Shown here in pieces: positions 16,721 to 24,866 of a stretch of DNA of 64,000 nt; the stretch's first letter is position 1, and each line of letters starts with the position of its first letter. The DNA is from Kribbella pittospori (GTDB lineage Bacteria; Actinomycetota; Actinomycetes; Propionibacteriales; Kribbellaceae). The stretch is taken from assembly GCF_004331465.1 (NCBI RefSeq), contig NZ_SJKB01000015.1, positions 1 to 64,000 of the forward strand, read 5' to 3'. The notes beneath the pieces were generated by a model that was not told the origin of the DNA, did not search any database, and saw nothing but the letters and a program-made list of their open reading frames with translations. The position numbers and the translations under genes are program-made.

Positions 16721-17323
16721 GTGCCACAGGTGCTGAAGGACGACGTCCGGTCCCGGATCCGCGTCGCCGCACTCCGGGCGTTCGCCGTCCACGGGTACGC
16801 CGGCGCGACGATGGCCGGTGTCGCGGCCGAGGCCGGGATGGCACCGGCGAACCTGTACCGCTACTACCGCAACAAACAGGAGTTGTACGACGCCGTCGTA
16901 CCGGACGAGGTCGTCAACGCGCTGGAGGAGGTCGTCGGCCGCCGGGTCGAGGACTTCGCCGCGCTGGTGAAACGCGACGGCACGACCACGGATGTCGCCG
17001 ACGAGATGATGCAGTTCTGGTTGCAGTACCGGCTCGAGTCTGTCGTGATCCTCTCCGGTGCGGCCGGGACACGGCACGCGGACGTCGTTGCGCGCATCAA
17101 CAGCCTGTCCGTGGACGCGCTCGTCAACGCGCTGCCGGCCGACGCGGTTGCCCCGGGCGACCTCGACCTGTTCGAATCCATCTGGACGAACACCTCGAGA
17201 ACCATCGCCCGGATCCTGCTCCACAACGAGACCGAGGCGGACCTCCGCGCCACGATCACCAGCTTCTGGCGCTACCAGGTCGCCGGCCTGACCGCCCTCC
17301 TCCGCCACCTCGCCCAGCGCTAG
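16721..17323 (+). CDS. TetR family transcriptional regulator
   Basis: A 200-residue TetR regulator. The N-terminal HTH is RIRVAALRAFAVHGYAGATM, followed by VAAEAGMAPANLYRYYRNKQELYDAV, the classical helix 2-3 and helix-4 start. The ligand domain is divergent. GTG at 16721 gives the usual short leader before helix 1. It is transcribed away from the PaaI thioesterase gene across the operator at 16679..16703, so it likely controls that gene and itself. Confidence 0.88.
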   Translation: MPQVLKDDVRSRIRVAALRAFAVHGYAGATMAGVAAEAGMAPANLYRYYRNKQELYDAVVPDEVVNALEEVVGRRVEDFAALVKRDGTTTDVADEMMQFWLQYRLESVVILSGAAGTRHADVVARINSLSVDALVNALPADAVAPGDLDLFESIWTNTSRTIARILLHNETEADLRATITSFWRYQVAGLTALLRHLAQR

Positions 17324-17333
17324 GTCGTCAGGA

Positions 17334-17360
17334 ACGGGTGCGGCGCGAGGCCGCACCCGT
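17334..17360. terminator. Hairpin terminator
   Basis: ACGGGTGCGGC pairs perfectly with GCCGCACCCGT across a five-base loop. It is 10 bases after the TetR stop and five bases after the stop of a tiny minus-strand frame, so it may serve both strands. Confidence 0.65.
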
Positions 17361-17365
17361 CCAAG

Positions 17366-17407
17366 TCACCAGTCCTTGTTGGTGGCTTTGAGCTCGCGGT
17401 CGCGCAT
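17366..17407 (-). CDS. Candidate 13-residue peptide gene
   Basis: ATG at 17407 follows GAGGAGG at five bases' distance and encodes MRDRELKATNKDW, then TGA. The hairpin at 17334..17360 follows five bases later. A good ribosome-binding site, tiny frame and terminator make a self-contained unit in an otherwise empty 247-bp gap between tetR and an MFS gene. No family is recognised and no modifying enzyme is adjacent. It could be a peptide gene, a leader, or coincidence. Confidence 0.35.
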   Translation of the reverse strand: MRDRELKATNKDW

Positions 17408-17483
17408 GATGGCCTCCTCGGTTGATGTGACAGGTTGAGATCCGAGCCTGGCAGCGGGCACCTTCACTCTGCTTTCACGGCCG

Positions 17484-17543
17484 GCCCGGCCGGCGGTACC
17501 AGCGATCTTCACGGCAGGGCCCGGCCGGCGGTGACAGCGATCT
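17484..17543. repeat. Short tandem direct repeat upstream of MFS gene
   Basis: Two 25-base copies starting at 17484 and 17519 share GCCCGGCCGGCGGT and CAGCGATCT, period 35. They precede the MFS start codon by 28-87 bases and could be paired regulator sites; no regulator is identified. Confidence 0.4.
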
Positions 17544-17570
17544 GAAAGTGGCGCGGCCTAGCGTCGGCGC

Positions 17571-18782
17571 ATGGCCAGCCGCCCGACCATCCGCGAAGTC
17601 GTGGGCGTGGCCGAGTTCCGTGCGTTGTGGATCGCGCACGCGCAGTCCCGGCTCGGCGATCAGCTCGCCCGAGTCGCGATCGCCGTACTGGTCTTCGACC
17701 GGACCGGTTCCGCCGCCGTCACCGCGTTGACGTACGCCCTGTCGTTCCTGCCGCCGTTGGTCAGCGCCCCGTTGCTGACTGGACTGGCGGACCGGTTCCC
17801 GCGCCGTACGGTGATGGTGTTAACCGACCTGAGCCGCGCGGGTCTGGTGGCCGTGATGGCGATCCCCGGCCTGCCGGTCGCCGTACTGGCCGCACTGCTG
17901 ATCGTCGTGGTCGGACTGCAGCCGCTGTACAGCGCTGCTCGCAACGCGATCCTGCCGAGTGTCCTCGAGGGAGATCGGTACGTCGTCGGAGTCGGTCTCG
18001 CGAGTGCGACCGACAGCATCGTCCAGGTGGCTGGATTCGCCGCGGGTGGATTGCTGGTCGGCCTGACCGGATCGCACGTCGCGCTGGGGCTGAACGCGTT
18101 GACGTTCCTGGTCTCGTCGACTGTCGTCCGGTTCGGCGCGAGTCTCCACCGGCCACCGGACGCAGCGGAGCCGATGACGGTCGGGCGGTCGCTGTCCGGA
18201 GGGTTCCGGGTGATCTGGGGCGACCGTCGGCTCCGCAGCCTGCTCGGCTTGCTGTATCTGTACGGCTTCTACATCGCACCCGAAGGACTCGCGGCGGCCT
18301 ACGCGGCCGAGGCAGGCAGAGGTGAGGCCGCGGTCGGTCTACTGATGGCCGCGGACCCTGTGGGCGCTCTCGTCGGGTCGTTGCTGCTGACCCGCTGGAT
18401 GCCTGCGCACTGGCGGATCCGGTCGCTGACACCGCTCGCGGTCGCATCCGGGATCCCGCTGGTGGTGAGTGCCGCCGTCCCATCAGTGCCGGCAGCGATC
18501 GGGCTCTGGACACTGGTCGGTGTGCTGTCGTCGTACACCATGCTTGTCACGCCGATGTTCGTCCGTCTGGTGCCGGATAGCCGACGAGGGCAGGTCATCG
18601 GGCTTGCCTCGGCGGGATTGCAGGCTGTCCAAGGACTTGGTGTTGCTGCCGCCGGTGCGGTGGCCGGCCTGACCTCACCGGCAACCGCGGTAGGCATCAT
18701 GGGTGCCGCCGGCGCGTTGCTCGCCATCTTCGCCGGTCGATCCTGGATCGCTGCGGCAGACGGGGCAGCAGAGGTGCCATGA
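17571..18782 (+). CDS. MFS transporter
   Basis: A 403-residue major facilitator protein with about 12 hydrophobic segments. FRALWIAHAQSRLGDQLARVAIAVLV forms TM1 and LADRFPRRTVMVLTD is the loop-2 motif. Same broad subgroup as the carrier at 8873..10099. ATG at 17571. It ends 18 bases from the convergent SulP gene. A drug or metabolite export role is a family-level inference. Confidence 0.85.
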   Translation: MASRPTIREVVGVAEFRALWIAHAQSRLGDQLARVAIAVLVFDRTGSAAVTALTYALSFLPPLVSAPLLTGLADRFPRRTVMVLTDLSRAGLVAVMAIPGLPVAVLAALLIVVVGLQPLYSAARNAILPSVLEGDRYVVGVGLASATDSIVQVAGFAAGGLLVGLTGSHVALGLNALTFLVSSTVVRFGASLHRPPDAAEPMTVGRSLSGGFRVIWGDRRLRSLLGLLYLYGFYIAPEGLAAAYAAEAGRGEAAVGLLMAADPVGALVGSLLLTRWMPAHWRIRSLTPLAVASGIPLVVSAAVPSVPAAIGLWTLVGVLSSYTMLVTPMFVRLVPDSRRGQVIGLASAGLQAVQGLGVAAAGAVAGLTSPATAVGIMGAAGALLAIFAGRSWIAAADGAAEVP

Positions 18783-18800
18783 AATTGCTTGAGGCAACTA

Positions 18801-20492
18801 TCACGACGACGCGGTCTCCCGACGGAAGGCCTCGACCGCGGTGGGGAGGGTGTAGAAGAGGCGGTCAGGTCCCAGGCGATCGAGGAAGCCGGCGGCGTTG
18901 AGGTCGTCGCGGAGGTCCTGTTTGACGCGGGCCAGGGCGAGGACGATGCCGCGGGTGGTGAGTTCCTCGCGGAGGGAGTCGAGCGCATCGATCGCGGTGA
19001 TGTCGATCTCGACGTTCGCCTCGGCATTGAGGAGCAGCCAGCCAACCGGCGCGTCGGCGTCGTCGACCGCGGCCATCGCGCGGCGGCGGAAGTCCTCGGC
19101 GTTCGCGAAGAACAGTGGCGAGTCGTAGCGGTAGACGACCAGGCCCGGGACCGGCCTCGCGTCCGGGTAGTCGTCGATGTCGTGCATACCGGCGATCCCC
19201 GGCACATAGCCCAGGATGCCGTCATGTGGGCGGGCGACGCGACGCAGTACGTCGATCACGGACAAAGCGACCGCGACCAGGACGCCGTACAGGACATCCA
19301 GACCGATCACGCCGACCGTGGTAGCGATCGCCAGCAGGAACTCGCTGGTGCGGAAGTTGGCGATGCGGCGGAACTCGGCCAATTCGATCAGCCGTAGGGC
19401 GGCGAACACCACGAGCGCGCCGAGTGCGGCGATCGGGAAGGTCGACAGCAATGGTCCGGCGAAGAGCAACGTCGCGACGATGACGGCTGCGGCGACCAGT
19501 GAGTACACCTGACTCTTCGCGCCTGTCGCCTCGGCGAGTGCAGTCCGGCTGCCGCTGCTGCTGATCGGGAAACCACGGACCAGGCTGGCGGACACGTTCG
19601 CCAGGCCGAGGACGAGGAGTTCACGATCGGGGTCGACACGCTCTTGGCCACGGGAGGCGAACGCACGGCCGGTCAGCACCGTGTCGGTGTAGCCGACGAG
19701 GGCAACGCCGAGGGCCGGCAACGCAAGCAGACCGACGTCCGCGACCGTGATGTCCGGCAGCCGCGGAACGGGCAGACCGCTGGGCACGTTGCCGACCAGG
19801 GTCACTCCCTTGTCACCCAGCCCTGCCGCCCACGTCACCAGGGCCGCGAGCGCGACCACGATGAGCGGGCCGGGGAGTCGCGGCGTCCAGCGGGCGAATG
19901 CGAGCAGCAACCCCAGCGAGGCCAATGACAACACCAACGGCGCTGTCTGCCATTCGTCGTACAGACGGATCACAGACAGCACCTCGGCGGGCGGCGAGTC
20001 CCCGGTCACCGGAGCACCGGTCAGGCGGCCGAGTTGGCCGGTCATCATGATCACCGCGATGCCGGTCAGGTACCCCACCAGCACCGGCTTGGACAACAGA
20101 TCCGCAAGAAACCCGAGCCGCGCCAGCCAACCCAGCACGCAGATGACGCCAACGATCAGAGCGAGTACGGCGGCCAGTGCCGCGTAGCGAACGGGATCAC
20201 CTGCGGCAAGCGGTCCGATCGCGGTAGCCGTCAGCAGCGCGGTCGTCGACTCCGGACCAAGTGACAGCAGCCGCGACGAGCCGAGCAGGAAGTACAACAG
20301 CAGCGGCCCGATTGCCGCCCACAACCCAGTCACCGCCGGCAACCCGGCCAACTGCGCGTACGCCATCACCTGAGGCACGAAGTACGCCGCCACCGTGACC
20401 CCAGCAATCAGATCCGGCCGCAACCAGCCCCGCCGATACTCCCGCAGCGTCGCCACCCCGGTCACCGACACAGACCATCTACCCATGCCCAT
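18801..20492 (-). CDS. SulP family inorganic anion transporter with STAS domain
   Basis: A 563-residue SulP/SLC26-type permease. About 14 membrane segments occupy residues 25-420, opening RPDLIAGVTVAAYFVPQVMAYA and containing GLWAAIGPLLLYFLLGSS, both family hallmarks. The last 130 residues form a cytoplasmic STAS domain (VVYRYDSPLFFANAEDFRRR, then VDITAIDALDSL). Members carry sulfate, bicarbonate or dicarboxylates. No carbonic anhydrase or sulfur-assimilation gene is adjacent, so the ion is unknown. Start may be 20492 or the ATG at 20486. Confidence 0.88.
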   Translation of the reverse strand: MGMGRWSVSVTGVATLREYRRGWLRPDLIAGVTVAAYFVPQVMAYAQLAGLPAVTGLWAAIGPLLLYFLLGSSRLLSLGPESTTALLTATAIGPLAAGDPVRYAALAAVLALIVGVICVLGWLARLGFLADLLSKPVLVGYLTGIAVIMMTGQLGRLTGAPVTGDSPPAEVLSVIRLYDEWQTAPLVLSLASLGLLLAFARWTPRLPGPLIVVALAALVTWAAGLGDKGVTLVGNVPSGLPVPRLPDITVADVGLLALPALGVALVGYTDTVLTGRAFASRGQERVDPDRELLVLGLANVSASLVRGFPISSSGSRTALAEATGAKSQVYSLVAAAVIVATLLFAGPLLSTFPIAALGALVVFAALRLIELAEFRRIANFRTSEFLLAIATTVGVIGLDVLYGVLVAVALSVIDVLRRVARPHDGILGYVPGIAGMHDIDDYPDARPVPGLVVYRYDSPLFFANAEDFRRRAMAAVDDADAPVGWLLLNAEANVEIDITAIDALDSLREELTTRGIVLALARVKQDLRDDLNAAGFLDRLGPDRLFYTLPTAVEAFRRETASS

Positions 20493-20648
20493 CCCCTACC
20501 CACGCCCTGGTCGACGAGAGCACAAGTACAACACCGCCACCCCACCGAACCACCGAGCAGTTGAGCTGTGTCCCCGCCTCCTGCGATACGAATCCCAGCC
20601 CCCACACCGAGCTCTGCGGCATCCGAGTCCTCGACAACGTGGCCTGAG

Positions 20649-20675
20649 GCCCTCAGCTCACGAAGTGCTGAGGGC
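20649..20675. terminator. Hairpin in the SulP-DHFR intergenic region
   Basis: GCCCTCAGC pairs perfectly with GCTGAGGGC around a nine-base loop. The surrounding 304-bp gap between the SulP start and the DHFR-like gene holds no convincing gene; a GTAGT/ACTAC mini-palindrome at about 20741-20753 lies close to the DHFR-like promoter. Confidence 0.4.
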
Positions 20676-20796
20676 GGCGGGTTCGGCAACTGTGGCCGGT
20701 GCGGTGTTGGTCCGGCGGCCGCGACTCAATGGCGCCGACAGTAGTCTGACTACGGTCCGGTGAAACGCGCTGCGCGCATGAAGCGAGAGCAATGAG

Positions 20797-21366
20797 ATGA
20801 GACCACTTCGCTACTCGATCAACGTCACGCTCGACGGTTGCTGCCATCACGAGGCAGGGCTCCCGCCCGACGAGGAGTCGATGCGCTACTGGACCGCTGA
20901 GATGGAACGAGCCGATGCTCTGCTCTTCGGCCGGGTGACCTACGAAATGATGGAGTCGGCGTGGCGGCAGCCGGCCACGGGCACGTGGCCTGACTGGATG
21001 GGTGAGTGGGAGATCCCGTTCGCCGAGGCCATCGACCGGACGAAGAAGTACGTGGTGTCGAGCACGCTGAGCGGGGTCGATTGGAATGCCGAGCTGGTCC
21101 GAGGCGACTTGGGGCAAGCGGTTCAGCGGCTCAAGCAGGAGCCAGGCGAGGGCTTGTTCGTGGGTGGCGTGACGCTCCCCCTGGCGTTGGCAGATCTGGG
21201 ACTGATCGACGAGTACGTGTTCATTGTTCAGCCGGTCCTTGCCGGACACGGTCCGACGTTGCTCGCCGGTCTGCGCGAGCGCATCCAGCTCGAGCTCGTG
21301 GATCGCCAAGAGTTCCGGTCGGGGGTGGTCGCCCTGCGACACCGGCCCACGCGCGTAACGGCTTGA
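20797..21366 (+). CDS. Dihydrofolate-reductase-fold (RibD C-terminal) family protein
   Basis: A 189-residue DHFR/RibD-like reductase domain. It begins MRPLRYSINVTLDG and has ADALLFGRVTYEMM (nucleotide-binding helix), KYVVSSTLSGVDW, and GLFVGGVTLPLALADLGLIDE, the NADPH-phosphate loop and helix. Stand-alone proteins of this type are abundant in actinobacteria and have no agreed substrate. Start ATG follows GCGAGAG. A paralogue is at 56765..57391. Confidence 0.85.
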   Translation: MRPLRYSINVTLDGCCHHEAGLPPDEESMRYWTAEMERADALLFGRVTYEMMESAWRQPATGTWPDWMGEWEIPFAEAIDRTKKYVVSSTLSGVDWNAELVRGDLGQAVQRLKQEPGEGLFVGGVTLPLALADLGLIDEYVFIVQPVLAGHGPTLLAGLRERIQLELVDRQEFRSGVVALRHRPTRVTA

Positions 21367-21445
21367 CGTGATCTGTCCTGGCACCTTGGTCGCTGCCTCG
21401 CACAATCACACTTGCCCCGACCACACTCCCCATCACCCCACAGCC

Positions 21446-21910
21446 CACCGACGCCTTCAACCGCGGGCGGCAACCCCCAGCTCGCCGCGGACCTTGGGCA
21501 CGGCTCGACCACCTCGACGGTCGCCACGTGGTTGGTGGGTGCACAAGGTCACGTGAGGACCAACCACACCTCCACCCCGACCACACCCGCACCCCACCCC
21601 GACAAACACAGCCACCGACACCTTCAACCGCGGGCGGCAACCCGCAGCTCGCCGCGGACCTTGGGCACGGCTCGACCACCTCGGCGGTCGCCACGTGGTT
21701 GGTGGGTGCACAAGGTCGCGTGAGGACCAACCAGACCTCCACCCCGACCACATCCCGACCCCGCATCCACAGCCCACCGACGCCTTCAACCGCGGGCGGC
21801 AGCGCGCAGCTCGCCGTGGACCTTGGGCACGGCTCGACCACCTCGGCGGTCGCCACGTGGTTGGTGGGTGCACAAGGTCGCGTGAGGACCAACCACACCA
21901 CCACCTCAGT
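21446..21910. repeat. Three tandem ~160-bp repeats, each with a hairpin
   Basis: Three copies start at 21446, 21613 and 21775 (periods 167 and 162); about 125 bp of each is nearly identical. Each contains GTGGTTGGT and, 22 bases on, ACCAACCAC (ACCAACCAG in copy 2), forming hairpins at 21528..21567, 21695..21733 and 21857..21896, beside a CCACGTGG palindrome. The array fills the gap between a DHFR-like gene and the EamA gene. Open frames through it merely repeat the same shadow peptide three times. Confidence 0.85.
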
Positions 21911-21941
21911 ACCCCAACCACACCCCGCGGGGCAGTCCCGA

Positions 21942-22787
21942 CTACCTCGGGTCGGGTTTGACGGATTCGAAGCGGACCAGGATGAGGGAGCCCACAGCTG
22001 AGAGAAGGAAGCCGGCAATCGCGGCCGGCCACCAGCCGGCGCGGACGGCGTCGTCGAGGACGAAGACGCCGACGGCGGCTGGGGTGATGGTTTGGAGGGC
22101 GATCATCGGAGTGGTTGCCAGCGTCACCGACCCACGCTGCAACGCGAGCGAGTACAGAATGAACGCCATCGCCCCACTGATAGGCAGCGTGTACGTCGTA
22201 GGGCTGCGAAACAACTCCCCCAAAGACCCGTCCTGCAACAACCGCGCCGAGATCGCGACCCCGGCGTACCCAAGCCCCGCCAGCAAACCAAGCAACGCAG
22301 TAGACACCCCATGCTGCGACCGACTAGCGAGCGCCCCGAGGATCGCGATCGCGACGAGACCGACGATGACCCCGATCGTCAGCCCGTGATGCTCCGTGTT
22401 CTCCCCCGCATCCCCCGCCGACACAGCCAGCAGCCCAAGCCCGACGCAGACCGCAAGCACAGCAGACCACTCGAGCGCACTCAGCTGATCCGACATCAGC
22501 CGGGTCGCGAGCAACGCGGTCACGACCAGACTGACCGCGATCCCAGCCTGCGCGAGGTACAGCGGAAGGAGGCGAAGGGCAACGAAATGCAACCCAAACC
22601 CGGCCAGATTCAGCACCAACGCACCAACGAACGCCGGCTGTTTGAGCAACGCGACCACGAACCCGCCGAGCCGCCGCGGATCCAGCTCGGACTCGGTCGG
22701 CACCTTGCGCGAACCGACTGCCTGCAGGATCGAGGCGATACCGAAGAGCACCGCGGCGCCGAGCGCCGCCCCCAGACCTAGGAGCAC
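21942..22787 (-). CDS. EamA/DMT-type membrane transporter
   Basis: A 281-residue protein with about ten hydrophobic helices, starting with GTG (LLGLGAALGAAVLFGIASILQAVG). Two-fold repeated EamA-like topology is visible, with GLLAGLGYAGVAISARLL opening the second half and PAAVGVFVLDDAVRAGWW near the end. It belongs to the DMT superfamily of metabolite exporters; substrate unknown. GTG at 22787 is preferred because CCAGGAGG precedes it by nine bases. That Shine-Dalgarno lies in the outer stem of the long hairpin at 22790..22952, so translation may be controlled by folding. Confidence 0.78.
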   Translation of the reverse strand: MLLGLGAALGAAVLFGIASILQAVGSRKVPTESELDPRRLGGFVVALLKQPAFVGALVLNLAGFGLHFVALRLLPLYLAQAGIAVSLVVTALLATRLMSDQLSALEWSAVLAVCVGLGLLAVSAGDAGENTEHHGLTIGVIVGLVAIAILGALASRSQHGVSTALLGLLAGLGYAGVAISARLLQDGSLGELFRSPTTYTLPISGAMAFILYSLALQRGSVTLATTPMIALQTITPAAVGVFVLDDAVRAGWWPAAIAGFLLSAVGSLILVRFESVKPDPR

Positions 22788-22789
22788 TA

Positions 22790-22952
22790 GGCCATGCCTC
22801 CTGGCCCCGCGTCGTCGCGAGCAGGTGCTCGGTGCGGTAGCTCGGCGTGCTGGGGCGAAGGTCTCGATGCGGCGCATCGTGGCCTTTGCACCAGTGCGGC
22901 GAGATGCCGTGCCGAGTGCCGCGCAGTAGGCGCGGGGTCAGGAGGCATGGCC
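22790..22952. other. 163-nt near-perfect long hairpin filling an intergenic gap
   Basis: Bases 22790-22870 pair with 22874-22952 around a GGC apex. The outer stem (22790-22811 with 22931-22952) has 21 Watson-Crick pairs and one G-T. An asymmetric internal loop (12 by 10) follows, then 47 further positions with only four mismatches. There are ten G-T pairs on the plus strand and no A-C pair. It exactly spans the gap from the EamA start to the stop of the preceding gene and includes the EamA Shine-Dalgarno. It may be a structured RNA, a processing site or an attenuator. Confidence 0.8.
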
Positions 22953-23681
22953 TCAGACGGCCTTGCGTCGGGGGACCCAGAAGGTCATGTAGAGGCTCAG
23001 GACCGCGTAGTACAGGAGGTAGGCCAGCGAGACGGCGACCACGATGGTGTTCGGGTCGGGCATCTGGGCGAGGAGTACGGCGTACGACGCCAGCCAGATC
23101 GCGGTGGTCAGCAGGTTGAGCGACCGGAACGCCTTGGTCCGGGACGGGTAGACGTACTTGACCGGGATGAAGACCAGGATCGAGCAGACGACCAGGATGA
23201 TGCCGGTGGTGACCGGGCTGAGGCCGAGGACGACGACGTAGAAGGCGACCACGTTCCAGTAGCTGGGGAACCCGAGGAAGAAGTGGTCGTCGGTCTTCGC
23301 GTCGACCCGGCAGAACTGGTAGCTGGAGGCAAGCAACGGCAGCGCCGCGAGCACCGCGCCGAGGGCGCCGGTGGGGAGGTAGTCGCCGGTCCAGAGCAGC
23401 ACGATCGGGGCGAACGCGTAGGTCAGGTAGTCGACGATGTTGTCCAGCATCGCGCCGTCGAACCACGGGATCGTCTCCTTGACCCGCAGCCGGCGGGCCA
23501 GCATCCCGTCGGTTCCGTCGATCACGAGTGCGGCCAGGCCGAGCCAGAGCGCACGGACCGCGTCCCCGTCGATGGCGGCGATGACGATCAGCAGCGCGAG
23601 CACCGTTCCGCTCGCGGTATAGGCATGCAGTGCCAGTCCGGCCAGACGCAACCGCGTCGACCCGACGAACGGTTCCTGCAC
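22953..23681 (-). CDS. pcs: CDP-alcohol phosphatidyltransferase, probably phosphatidylcholine synthase
   Basis: A 242-residue integral membrane enzyme with about eight helices. The catalytic motif is D55-xx-D58-G59-xx-A62-R63, then G76-xxx-D80-xxx-D84. The 12-residue spacer and FDGAMLDNIVDYLTYAF resemble bacterial phosphatidylcholine synthase (CDP-diacylglycerol plus choline) rather than PgsA or PssA. Members bind two metal ions through these aspartates. The EamA gene follows on the same strand after the long hairpin, so the two may share a transcript. Specificity for choline is inferred from the motif spacing. Confidence 0.78.
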   Translation of the reverse strand: MQEPFVGSTRLRLAGLALHAYTASGTVLALLIVIAAIDGDAVRALWLGLAALVIDGTDGMLARRLRVKETIPWFDGAMLDNIVDYLTYAFAPIVLLWTGDYLPTGALGAVLAALPLLASSYQFCRVDAKTDDHFFLGFPSYWNVVAFYVVVLGLSPVTTGIILVVCSILVFIPVKYVYPSRTKAFRSLNLLTTAIWLASYAVLLAQMPDPNTIVVAVSLAYLLYYAVLSLYMTFWVPRRKAV

Positions 23682-23890
23682 CGCGTCGTGTGTGGTCAGG
23701 ACGACTCCCAGAACTCGGTCGACGCAGCGCGCCGAACTACCGAGCCCAGCGTCTCACAGTCCCCGGACCGCTCTGAGCAGCCTGTACCGTTCCGCGACCG
23801 AACTGTTCACAGACTTTACTGGGATCGCCTCGGCCCTGCGTGACCGACGGCGACCTGAAAGGTTCGCCGCCGGTTCCAGCGTGGCGTGGC
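23682..23890. other. Intergenic region, nothing evident
   Basis: About 209 bases between the phosphatidyltransferase start and the Ddn-type gene stop. I see no convincing gene, hairpin or promoter pair. Confidence 0.5.
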
Positions 23891-24334
23891 TCAGTTACTG
23901 ACCGGGTCCAGCAGGAACAGCGGGATCTTCCGGCTGGTCTTGGTCTGGTACTCCGCGTACGGCGGGTACGCGTCGACGGACCGCTTCCACCACTCGTCGT
24001 ACTCCGCGCCCTCGATCTCGCGGGCGACGTACTCGCTGGTGACGTCACCGTCCTGGAGGGTGACCTTCGGGTCGGCCTTCAGGTTGTAGTACCAGACCGG
24101 GTTCTTCGGGGCGCCGCCGAGCGACGCGACAGCCGCGTACACGCCGTCGTTCTCGACCCGCATCACCGGGACCTTGCGGATCTTGCCGGACTTGGCGCCG
24201 CGCATGGTCATCAGGACCACCTTGCGCCCGATGATGTCGACGACGTCCGTGGTGCCGGCGGCGTGGACCTTGTCGACCTGGTCGCGGACCCAGTCGGTCG
24301 GGCTCGGCGCATAATCCTCGTTGCTTGCTGTCAT
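23891..24334 (-). CDS. Deazaflavin (F420)-dependent nitroreductase, Ddn family
   Basis: A 147-residue split-barrel protein of the Ddn/F420H2-dependent quinone-reductase group. VVLMTMRGAKSGKIRKVPVMRVENDG contains the characteristic T-x-G-x-x-S-G-x-x-R phosphate/F420-binding segment. GGAPKNPVWYYNLKADPKV and PPYAEYQTKTSRKIPLFLL complete the family pattern. Such enzymes use F420H2 to reduce quinones, nitroimidazoles or other electrophiles. It stands next to two unrelated small genes on the same strand. Confidence 0.88.
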   Translation of the reverse strand: MTASNEDYAPSPTDWVRDQVDKVHAAGTTDVVDIIGRKVVLMTMRGAKSGKIRKVPVMRVENDGVYAAVASLGGAPKNPVWYYNLKADPKVTLQDGDVTSEYVAREIEGAEYDEWWKRSVDAYPPYAEYQTKTSRKIPLFLLDPVSN

Positions 24335-24389
24335 GTCACCAATGGTAATGGTGACGCATCACCATCACCAGTCGAGGCGCGTCACGGCG

Positions 24390-24818
24390 TCACAGGGTGG
24401 GCGCGAGTTCGGCGAGGGCCGCCAAGCCGGCCTCCCAGGACAGCGCCGACTCCTCCGGGTGGGAGGAGGCGGGCGATTCCAGCCGGTCGAAACCGGACTC
24501 GACCACACCGAGCCGCGCGCCGTCGCCTTCCGGAGTGAGGGTGAATTCGACCAGATTCGCGTTCCCCGGCGCTGGGTCGGTGTCCGCCTCGACGGCGTAC
24601 CGGTAGGCGAAGCGGCGGCCGGGCTCGACCTTCTCGACGAAGCCGAGGTACCGCCCGTGCTCGTCCCACTGCAGCACGATCCGGCCGCCCGGCTTCAGGT
24701 CGATCTCGGCCCCGCCGAACGCGTACCACCGGGTGAAGGTCTCCCCCTGGGTCAGCGCCGCCCACACCTGATCGGGTCGCGCCTCGACGTACACCTCACG
24801 TTCCACCCTGCTCTCCAT
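24390..24818 (-). CDS. SRPBCC/AHSA1-like protein
   Basis: A 142-residue START/Bet v1-like lipid-binding-fold protein: MESRVEREVYVEARPDQVWAALTQ opens the domain, FTRWYAFGGAEIDLKPGGRI follows, and the C-terminal helix is SALSWEAGLAALAELAP. ATG at 24818 fits the family; the upstream ATG at 24848 adds an unrelated stretch. No ArsR partner is adjacent (contrast the pair at 57388-58199). Function unknown. Confidence 0.82.
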   Translation of the reverse strand: MESRVEREVYVEARPDQVWAALTQGETFTRWYAFGGAEIDLKPGGRIVLQWDEHGRYLGFVEKVEPGRRFAYRYAVEADTDPAPGNANLVEFTLTPEGDGARLGVVESGFDRLESPASSHPEESALSWEAGLAALAELAPTL

Positions 24819-24866
24819 GGCCACCACCCTGCCAGCGCCGGTAGTCACAGACCAGCCGGTCGGGGT

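Noticed and set aside
17170..17182. tRNA T-loop-like word GTTCGAATCC
   Set aside because: Lies inside the TetR coding sequence with no acceptor or anticodon stem around it.
21446..21910. Possible CRISPR array
   Set aside because: Units are 162-167 bp with long near-identical sequence, not 25-40 bp repeats with unique spacers; no cas gene is present.
21221..22018. Minus-strand frame with a threefold peptide repeat
   Set aside because: It merely translates the tandem DNA repeat, runs into the DHFR-like gene antisense, and lacks a ribosome-binding site.
22788..22877. N-terminal extension of the EamA protein to ATG 22877
   Set aside because: The extension encodes Arg/Ala-rich sequence from the hairpin arm and has no homology-like character; GTG 22787 with AGGAGG is better.
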